Shown in pieces: positions 5,892 to 9,518 of a stretch of DNA of 9,518 bases; positions within the stretch are counted from its first letter, which is position 1, and the number at the start of each line of letters is the position of its first letter. The notes beneath the pieces are model-generated. The model did no database searches and was not told the origin of the DNA. It was given only the letters and a program-made list of their open reading frames with translations. The translations under genes and the position numbers were made by a program. This DNA is from Acidimicrobiales bacterium (lineage in GTDB: Bacteria; Actinomycetota; Acidimicrobiia; Acidimicrobiales; RAAP-2), in the NCBI GenBank assembly GCA_017883105.1, contig JADGOF010000057.1, forward strand, positions 1 through 9,518, read 5' to 3'.

Positions 5892-7219
5892 CGCGCATCC
5901 TCCGCCCACACCGTCTCGATGGAGCGGGCCAGCACGTCGACCACCCGGTCGATCTCGTCCCAGGTGGTGGTGAGGGGAGGCATGATCACGACCACGTCCC
6001 CCAGCGGTCGGAGCACCACTCCCCGTCCGACCGCCCCGGCACAGACCCGGCGGCCCCAGCGGGTGGACCCGGGGGGCGGCGCCAGCTCCACCCCGGCCAT
6101 CAGGCCCCGCTGGCGAATGGCGCCGACACCGGGGAGGTCCAAGACGGTGTCGGACAGGCGGGAGGACAACCGCTCGGCCACCGACGTGACATTGGCCAGG
6201 ACGTCCCACTCGTCCATCAGCTGCAGGTGACGGAGGGCCACCGCGCAGCCCAGGGCGTTCCCCCCGTAGGAGTGGCCGTGGTAGAAGGTCGCCTCGCTGA
6301 GGTCGGGCCCGTTGAACGCCTCGAAGACCGCCCCCGAGGCCACCGTGGCCGACAGGGGGAGGTAGCCACCGGTGATCCCCTTGCCCAGGCACAGCAGGTC
6401 GGGACGGAAGTCCGGACCGGCCCACTCGGAGGCGAACAGTTTGCCGGTCCGGCCGAACCCGGTGGCCACTTCGTCACAGATGAGGAGCACGCCCGACGAT
6501 CGACAGGCCTCCCCGACCAGGGCGAGATCGGCAGGGTCGGCCATCAGCATGCCCGAGGCTCCCTGCACCAGCGGCTCGATCACCACGGCAGCCACCGTGG
6601 CCGCGTTGGCCTCGATGCAGCTCACCATCTTGGCGGCCCAGTCCGCCGACGCATAGCCGGGGGTGCGGATGACAGGGAAGCGCAGGGGTTCGAACAGGGT
6701 GGTCCCGAAGCCGCCGTCACCGACCGACAGGGCGCCGACCGTGTCACCGTGATAGGCACCGCCCAGGGCGATGAACTGGTGGTGGCCCGCCTCACCTCGG
6801 TTGACCCAGTACTGGAAGGCCACCTTCAGCGCCTGCTCGACCGCCACCGCCCCATCCGATCCGAACAGCACGTGGGGATCGGCCACCGGGACCACCGCAG
6901 CCAACGCCTCGGCAAACTCCACCGTCACCCGGCTCCCGTTTCCCAGCAGGGTGGCGTGGGCCACCTTCCCCAGCTGGTCGATGACCGCGGCATCGAGCTC
7001 GGGGACGTGATGGCCCAAGGTGGTCACCCACAGCGAGGAGATGCCATCGAAGTACCGGGTGCCGTTGACGTCGATCAGCTCGCGGCCCTCGGCCCGGTCC
7101 ACGATCACCGGCGTGCTGTCGGGATAGGTGGACATCTGGGTGAATCCGTGCCAGACCACGGCGGCGTCCCTGGCCACCCAGGGATCGACCACCGGCGAGG
7201 AGGGCGGTTCGGTGCTCAT
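5888..7219 (-). CDS. bioA: Adenosylmethionine-8-amino-7-oxononanoate aminotransferase BioA
   Basis: Class III PLP aminotransferase of 443 residues (E. coli BioA has 429) that converts 8-amino-7-oxononanoate to 7,8-diaminopelargonate, with S-adenosylmethionine as amino donor. Motifs in order: VWHGFTQM near the N-terminus, specific to BioA; DVNGTRYFDGISSLWVTTLGH; SDGAVAVEQALKVAFQYW; YHGDTVGALSVGD; CDEVATGFGRTG with Asp249, which contacts the PLP ring nitrogen; and GKGITGGYLPLSA with the PLP lysine Lys280. First gene of bioA-bioF-bioD, overlapping bioF by 4 nt. ATG at 7219 has no Shine-Dalgarno upstream; a -10-like TAAGAC ends 9 nt before it, so the mRNA may be leaderless or nearly so. bioB is not in this window, nor are bioC/bioH-type pimelate genes. 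Confidence 0.95.
   Translation of the reverse strand: MSTEPPSSPVVDPWVARDAAVVWHGFTQMSTYPDSTPVIVDRAEGRELIDVNGTRYFDGISSLWVTTLGHHVPELDAAVIDQLGKVAHATLLGNGSRVTVEFAEALAAVVPVADPHVLFGSDGAVAVEQALKVAFQYWVNRGEAGHHQFIALGGAYHGDTVGALSVGDGGFGTTLFEPLRFPVIRTPGYASADWAAKMVSCIEANAATVAAVVIEPLVQGASGMLMADPADLALVGEACRSSGVLLICDEVATGFGRTGKLFASEWAGPDFRPDLLCLGKGITGGYLPLSATVASGAVFEAFNGPDLSEATFYHGHSYGGNALGCAVALRHLQLMDEWDVLANVTSVAERLSSRLSDTVLDLPGVGAIRQRGLMAGVELAPPPGSTRWGRRVCAGAVGRGVVLRPLGDVVVIMPPLTTTWDEIDRVVDVLARSIETVWAEDAR
5899..5903 (-). promoter_or_regulatory. Ribosome binding site of bioF
   Basis: GGAGG on the minus strand, inside the last codons of bioA, 7 nt before GTG at 5891. It decides the bioF start and the 4-nt GTGA overlap. 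Confidence 0.7.
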
Positions 7220-7223
7220 CGGG

Positions 7224-7236
7224 GATGAGTCTTATC
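7224..7236. promoter_or_regulatory. Imperfect palindrome over the bioA promoter
   Basis: GATGAG-T-CTTATC is a 13-bp inverted repeat with 5 of 6 arm positions matching. It overlies the proposed -10 box of bioA and ends 5 nt before the start codon, a good place for a repressor. It does not resemble the BirA or BioQ operators I know. Candidate operator only. Confidence 0.3.
7229..7234 (-). promoter_or_regulatory. -10-like box of the bioAFD operon
   Basis: TAAGAC on the minus strand, 9 nt before ATG 7219. It departs from TANNNT at the last base. A weak -35 candidate, TTCGAC, lies 17 nt upstream. It is the best promoter candidate in the 106-nt divergent gap with ribC, but a weak match. Confidence 0.35.
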
Positions 7237-7294
7237 GACAGGGAGGGTGGGGTCGAACCGGGGGGCGCAGGGAACGCCGGCAGGTCCAGGCCGT

Positions 7295-7311
7295 CGGCCG
7301 GGGACCGGCCG
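7295..7311. promoter_or_regulatory. Inverted repeat abutting the ribC -10 box
   Basis: CGGCCGG-GGA-CCGGCCG is a perfect 7-bp inverted repeat with a 3-nt spacer, ending 1 nt before the TAGGAT box of ribC. If the start is leaderless, this DNA is not transcribed from that promoter, so it would act as a DNA operator rather than an RNA hairpin. GC-only palindromes arise easily in such DNA, so confidence is modest. Confidence 0.35.
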
Positions 7312-7312
7312 G

Positions 7313-7318
7313 TAGGAT
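7313..7318 (+). promoter_or_regulatory. -10 box of ribC, leaderless pattern
   Basis: TAGGAT fits TANNNT and is followed by exactly 7 nt and the ATG at 7326. In actinobacteria this spacing puts the transcription start on the A of ATG. There is no Shine-Dalgarno before the ATG, as expected for a leaderless mRNA. An FMN riboswitch is excluded by the lack of space for one. Confidence 0.65.
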
Positions 7319-7325
7319 CACGCCC

Positions 7326-7802
7326 ATGGATCGGATCGGTGTGGTCGACACCATGTTCGCCCGCTACGACATGGGCGCAGAGGCGGTCGACGAGCTGGAG
7401 TCGTGCCCCGGGTTCGGTGAGACCTTCGAGGTAGTCCGGCGGACCGTGCCGGGGTTCAAGGACCTGGGTGTGGCCTGCAAGCGCCTGATCGAGCAGGAGG
7501 GCTGCCTGATCGTGGTGGCGTTGGGGATGCCCGGCAAAGCCGCCATCGACCAAGTGTGCGCCCACGAGGCCTCCCAGGGGATCATGCTGGCCCAGCTGAT
7601 GACCTCCACCCACGTTCTGGAGGTCTTCGTCCATGAGAACGAGGAGGAGGACCCCGGGCAGCTGGCGGTGGTCTGCGTCAACCGGGCCCGCAAGCACGCC
7701 CGGAACGCCTACTGGATGCTGTACGAGCCCGAACAGCTCGCCCGCCAGGCCGGCCAGGGCGTGCGCCAGGGTTACGAGGACGCCGGGCCCATCGCCGGCT
7801 AG
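7326..7802 (+). CDS. ribC: Archaeal-type riboflavin synthase RibC
   Basis: Protein of 158 residues matching archaeal riboflavin synthase (RibC, as in Methanocaldococcus jannaschii MJ1184, about 156 residues), a relative of lumazine synthase and not of the two-barrel bacterial RibE. It converts two 6,7-dimethyl-8-ribityllumazine into riboflavin and 5-amino-6-ribitylaminouracil. Motifs recalled from the archaeal protein occur in order along the whole length: GVVDTMFARYDM at 5-16, RRTVPGFKDLGVACKRL at 38-54, ALGMPGK at 65-71, VCAHEASQGIMLAQLM at 77-92, EVFVHE at 99-104, and RQGYEDAGP near the end. Start: ATG at 7326 gives exactly family length and has a leaderless promoter; the open frame continues upstream to 7128 only as shadow of bioA and the intergenic region. 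It is divergent from bioA and shares its stop region with the acyl-CoA dehydrogenase. A plain lumazine synthase (RibH) is much less likely. Confidence 0.92.
   Translation: MDRIGVVDTMFARYDMGAEAVDELESCPGFGETFEVVRRTVPGFKDLGVACKRLIEQEGCLIVVALGMPGKAAIDQVCAHEASQGIMLAQLMTSTHVLEVFVHENEEEDPGQLAVVCVNRARKHARNAYWMLYEPEQLARQAGQGVRQGYEDAGPIAG
7799..7802. other. Shared palindromic stop CTAG of ribC and fadE
   Basis: The four bases CTAG provide the TAG stop of ribC on the plus strand (7800-7802) and the TAG stop of the convergent acyl-CoA dehydrogenase on the minus strand (7801-7799). The genes overlap tail to tail by 4 nt. Only a 5-bp stem (CCGGC 7795-7799 with GCCGG 7806-7810) surrounds it, so no good terminator separates them. 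Confidence 0.9.
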
Positions 7803-8941
7803 GCCGCCGGGTCGTGGGGCAGGCCCAGAGTGCGCTCGGCGATGATGTTCCGTTGCACCTCGGCGGTCCCGCCCCCGATGGTCAGGGCCGGCGAGAAGAG
7901 GAACCCGTAGCTCCACAGTGCGTCGGGCCACGGGGAGGCATCGGCGCCCTCGGCACTCGGCCCGGACTCGGCCAACATGCCCCGGGCCCCGGCCAGGTCA
8001 CGGGCCAGGGCCATCACGTGCTGACCGTGCTCGTCGGCCAGGGCCTTGCGCACGGACGCCTCGGGCCCGGGCACCGTCCCGGCCACGGCCGCCGAGATGG
8101 TGCGAAGCCGCAGGAGACGGAGGATCTCCCCTTCCGCCCACACCCTCGCCAGGCGTTGGCGCATCAACGGATCGGTGGTCCCACCGGATCGTCTCACCGT
8201 GTCGACCAGGTCGCTGGCCGCCGGCCCCATCCCCCACAGGGAGCCGGCTCCGGACAGGGATACCCGCTCGTTGCCCAGCGTCACCTTGGCCAGCGACCAG
8301 CCGCGGCCACGGACCCCGACCAGGCTGCCGGCCGGCAGTCGGACCTCGTCGAGGAAGACCTCGTTGAACGTATGGGCGCCGGTCATGTCGAACAGGGGGC
8401 GCACCGTCACCCCGGGGGCGTCCATCGGGCAGATGAAGTAGGAGATCCCCTGGTGCACGGGCAACTCGGGGTCGGTGCGGGCCAACAGGATCCCGAACTG
8501 GGCGGTATGGGCATACGAGGTCCACACCTTCTGGCCACGCACGATCCACTGGTCCCCGTCAAGGTCGGCCCGGGTGGTCAATGACGCCAGGTCCGACCCG
8601 GCCCCCGGCTCGCTGAACAGCTGGCACCAGATCTCCTCGCCGGCCAGTAAGGGCAGGAGATACCGCTCCTTCTGCTCGGCGCTGCCCGCATGGAGGATGG
8701 TGGGCCCGGCCCACCCGATCCCGATGGTGTTGTCGGGTCGTCGGATCCCGGCGTGGCGCAGCTCGTCATCGACGATCAGCTGGAGGGTGGGGTCGGCCCC
8801 CAGGCCGAACGGAGGCGGCCAGTGGGGGGCCACCAGGCCGCGTTCGGCCAGTTCACGGCCGGACGGGACCGGATGGTCCTCGAGCCACCCGCGCAGCGGG
8901 GTCCGTCGGGGGTCGTCGTCGGCCGACAGTGCGAAGTCCAC
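7799..8941 (-). CDS. Acyl-CoA dehydrogenase (FadE-like)
   Basis: FAD-dependent acyl-CoA dehydrogenase of 380 residues that would introduce the alpha-beta double bond in an acyl-CoA; the substrate is not known. QLFSEPGAGSDLA at 107-119 and the following VRGQKVWTSYAH form the flavin and substrate region. The C-terminal IGGGTAEVQRNIIAERTLGLP is typical of bacterial FadE proteins. The Glu of the MCAD motif YEGT is Gly here (Gly357). A Glu in NER (Glu225), placed like the helix-G base of isovaleryl- and long-chain dehydrogenases, may act instead; this is inferred from motif position. Start: GTG at 8941 begins the usual DFALSADD N-terminus and lies 7 nt after a -10 box, so it is probably leaderless; the longer GTG at 8962 lies upstream of that box. 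Divergent from an acyl-CoA ligase gene, which suggests a shared degradation pathway. Confidence 0.9.
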   Translation of the reverse strand: MDFALSADDDPRRTPLRGWLEDHPVPSGRELAERGLVAPHWPPPFGLGADPTLQLIVDDELRHAGIRRPDNTIGIGWAGPTILHAGSAEQKERYLLPLLAGEEIWCQLFSEPGAGSDLASLTTRADLDGDQWIVRGQKVWTSYAHTAQFGILLARTDPELPVHQGISYFICPMDAPGVTVRPLFDMTGAHTFNEVFLDEVRLPAGSLVGVRGRGWSLAKVTLGNERVSLSGAGSLWGMGPAASDLVDTVRRSGGTTDPLMRQRLARVWAEGEILRLLRLRTISAAVAGTVPGPEASVRKALADEHGQHVMALARDLAGARGMLAESGPSAEGADASPWPDALWSYGFLFSPALTIGGGTAEVQRNIIAERTLGLPHDPAA

Positions 8942-8948
8942 GGGGGCC

Positions 8949-8954
8949 AGCGTA
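8949..8954 (-). promoter_or_regulatory. -10 box of the acyl-CoA dehydrogenase, leaderless pattern
   Basis: TACGCT on the minus strand, exactly 7 nt before GTG at 8941, the same geometry as at ribC. It shares its TA pair with a -10-like box on the plus strand (8953-8958). It supports the GTG 8941 start. Confidence 0.6.
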
Positions 8955-8958
8955 GGCT
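8953..8958 (+). promoter_or_regulatory. -10-like box for the acyl-CoA ligase gene
   Basis: TAGGCT on the plus strand fits TANNNT. The 88 nt from 8959 to the GTG at 9047 contain no TA dinucleotide, so no other TANNNT box lies nearer this gene. Transcription from here would start near 8965 and give a leader of about 80 nt ending in a good Shine-Dalgarno. It overlaps the -10 box of the divergent gene by two bases. Confidence 0.45.
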
Positions 8959-9011
8959 GCACCGGTCTGGTTGGCCTTCGGCGCGGGGGATGCGTTGCCG
9001 GTGGGTGGTCG

Positions 9012-9022
9012 GGTCACTGACC
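9012..9022. promoter_or_regulatory. Palindrome GGTCACTGACC before the acyl-CoA ligase gene
   Basis: Perfect 5-bp arms around a single base, 24 nt before the GTG start and within the proposed leader. Its position suits an operator for a TetR-type acyl-CoA regulator, but the site is short and found once, so this is a candidate only. Confidence 0.3.
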
Positions 9023-9034
9023 GTGGCTGGGGAT

Positions 9035-9040
9035 GAGGAG
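9035..9040 (+). promoter_or_regulatory. Ribosome binding site of the acyl-CoA ligase gene
   Basis: GAGGAG, 6 nt before GTG at 9047. It sets the start of the partial gene at the window end and contrasts with the leaderless pattern of its divergent neighbour. Confidence 0.7.
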
Positions 9041-9046
9041 TCGATC

Positions 9047-9518
9047 GTGAGCAAATGGAACTTCGCAGACGTATGGGAGGCTGTGGCCGACGAGCTGCCC
9101 GATGCCCCCGCGCTCACCCACGGAAGCCGCACCGTCACCTGGGGCGAGCTCGACCGACGGGCCGACAACCTGGCCCGCTGGCTGCTGGGTGCCCACGTGG
9201 CCAACCAGGACAAGGTCGCCCTGTATCTCTACAACGGCAACGAGTACCTCGAGTCGGAGTTCGCCTGCTTCAAGGCCGGCCTGGTCCCCATCAACACCAA
9301 CTACCGGTACGCCGACGACGAGCTGGTCTACCTGTGGGAGAACGCCGACACGGTGGCGGTCATCTTCCACGGTGTGTTCACCGAACGCATCGAGGGCGTG
9401 CGCGCCCGGGTGCCGGGTATCCGCAGCTGGCTGTGGGTCGACGATGGCACGGCCACCTGTCCGGCATGGGCGGTTCCCTACGAGGAGGCGGCGGAGACCA
9501 CCGGCTTCCCGGCCGGAG
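9047..9518 (+). CDS. AMP-dependent acyl-CoA ligase (FadD-like), partial, 3' end outside window
   Basis: The first 157 codons run open to the window edge. The translation begins SKWNFADVWEAVADELPD and continues through ALTHGSRTVTWGELDRRADN, VALYLYNGNEYLESEFACFK and GLVPINTNYRYADDELVYLW, the N-terminal pattern of the ANL superfamily. These enzymes activate a carboxylic acid as acyl-AMP and pass it to CoA in the cytosol. The NTNYRY and the Phe-His before ERIEGVRARVP recall, from memory, FadD19-like actinobacterial ligases for fatty or steroid side-chain acids, but the substrate cannot be told from this part. The phosphate-binding TSGTTGxPK motif and the C-terminal domain lie beyond the window. 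GTG at 9047 has GAGGAG 6 nt upstream. It is divergent from the acyl-CoA dehydrogenase; ligase then dehydrogenase are the first two steps of beta-oxidation. Confidence 0.88.
   Translation, partial: MSKWNFADVWEAVADELPDAPALTHGSRTVTWGELDRRADNLARWLLGAHVANQDKVALYLYNGNEYLESEFACFKAGLVPINTNYRYADDELVYLWENADTVAVIFHGVFTERIEGVRARVPGIRSWLWVDDGTATCPAWAVPYEEAAETTGFPAG

Noticed and set aside
5892..6425. Upstream extension of bioF giving 584 residues
   Set aside because: The extension lies within bioA in another phase; a Shine-Dalgarno and GTGA overlap place the bioF start at 5891.
5831..7228. Long plus-strand open frame (465 codons) opposite bioA
   Set aside because: It is antisense to the clear bioA gene, rich in Gly/His/Arg/Pro low-complexity text and has no family motif; such frames are expected in high-GC DNA.
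7128..7325. Upstream extension of ribC by 66 codons
   Set aside because: Not similar to RibC, overlaps the bioA 5' end, and the leaderless promoter and family length fix ATG 7326.
7220..7325. FMN riboswitch or other RNA leader before ribC
   Set aside because: The promoter geometry leaves no leader, and no conserved RFN-element core was seen in these 106 bases.
6792..7931. Minus-strand open frame of 379 codons covering ribC and the bioA start
   Set aside because: It overlaps three supported genes and reads as compositional shadow.

Overview
This is a gene-dense, very GC-rich window with strong G/C preference at third codon positions. Overlapping genes, TANNNT -10 boxes a few bases before start codons, an Rv1473-like ABC-F ATPase, an NfeD/SPFH pair and an SCO6745-family protein all point to an actinobacterium. 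The order could be Acidimicrobiia-like, but that is a guess. There are ten genes. No tRNA, rRNA, CRISPR array, insertion sequence or phage gene was seen, and no gap longer than about 135 bases lacks a gene.

Layout: (1) 22-1620 (+), an ABC-F ribosome-associated type ATPase, followed at once by a perfect 7-bp hairpin. (2) 1652-2943 (-), a two-gene unit with a very short NfeD OB-domain protein upstream of an SPFH/band-7 membrane protein whose coiled coil is six exact-length 11-residue repeats. (3) 3075-3965 (+), an SCO6745-family protein of unknown function. (4) 3980-7219 (-), the biotin operon bioA-bioF-bioD, translationally coupled by 4-nt and 11-nt overlaps and without bioB here. (5) 7326-7802 (+), a riboflavin synthase of the archaeal RibC type, unrelated to the usual bacterial RibE riboflavin synthase. 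(6) 7799-8941 (-), an acyl-CoA dehydrogenase that shares the palindromic stop CTAG with ribC. (7) 9047-9518 (+), the N-terminal part of an AMP-dependent acyl-CoA ligase, divergent from the dehydrogenase and cut by the window edge.

Functionally the window joins two cofactor activities (three late steps of biotin synthesis and the last step of riboflavin synthesis) to a FadE/FadD-like acyl-CoA pair that probably acts in fatty acid or side-chain degradation. The acyl-CoA dehydrogenase is a flavoprotein, so its neighbour RibC makes the precursor of its FAD. That link is suggestive only, because the two genes converge.

Most of the window is ordinary housekeeping sequence and I do not see an undescribed multi-gene system. 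The points most worth a second look are the archaeal-type RibC in a bacterium, the overlapping back-to-back -10 boxes between the acyl-CoA genes, the CTAG stop-on-stop junction, several likely leaderless starts, and the minimal soluble NfeD.
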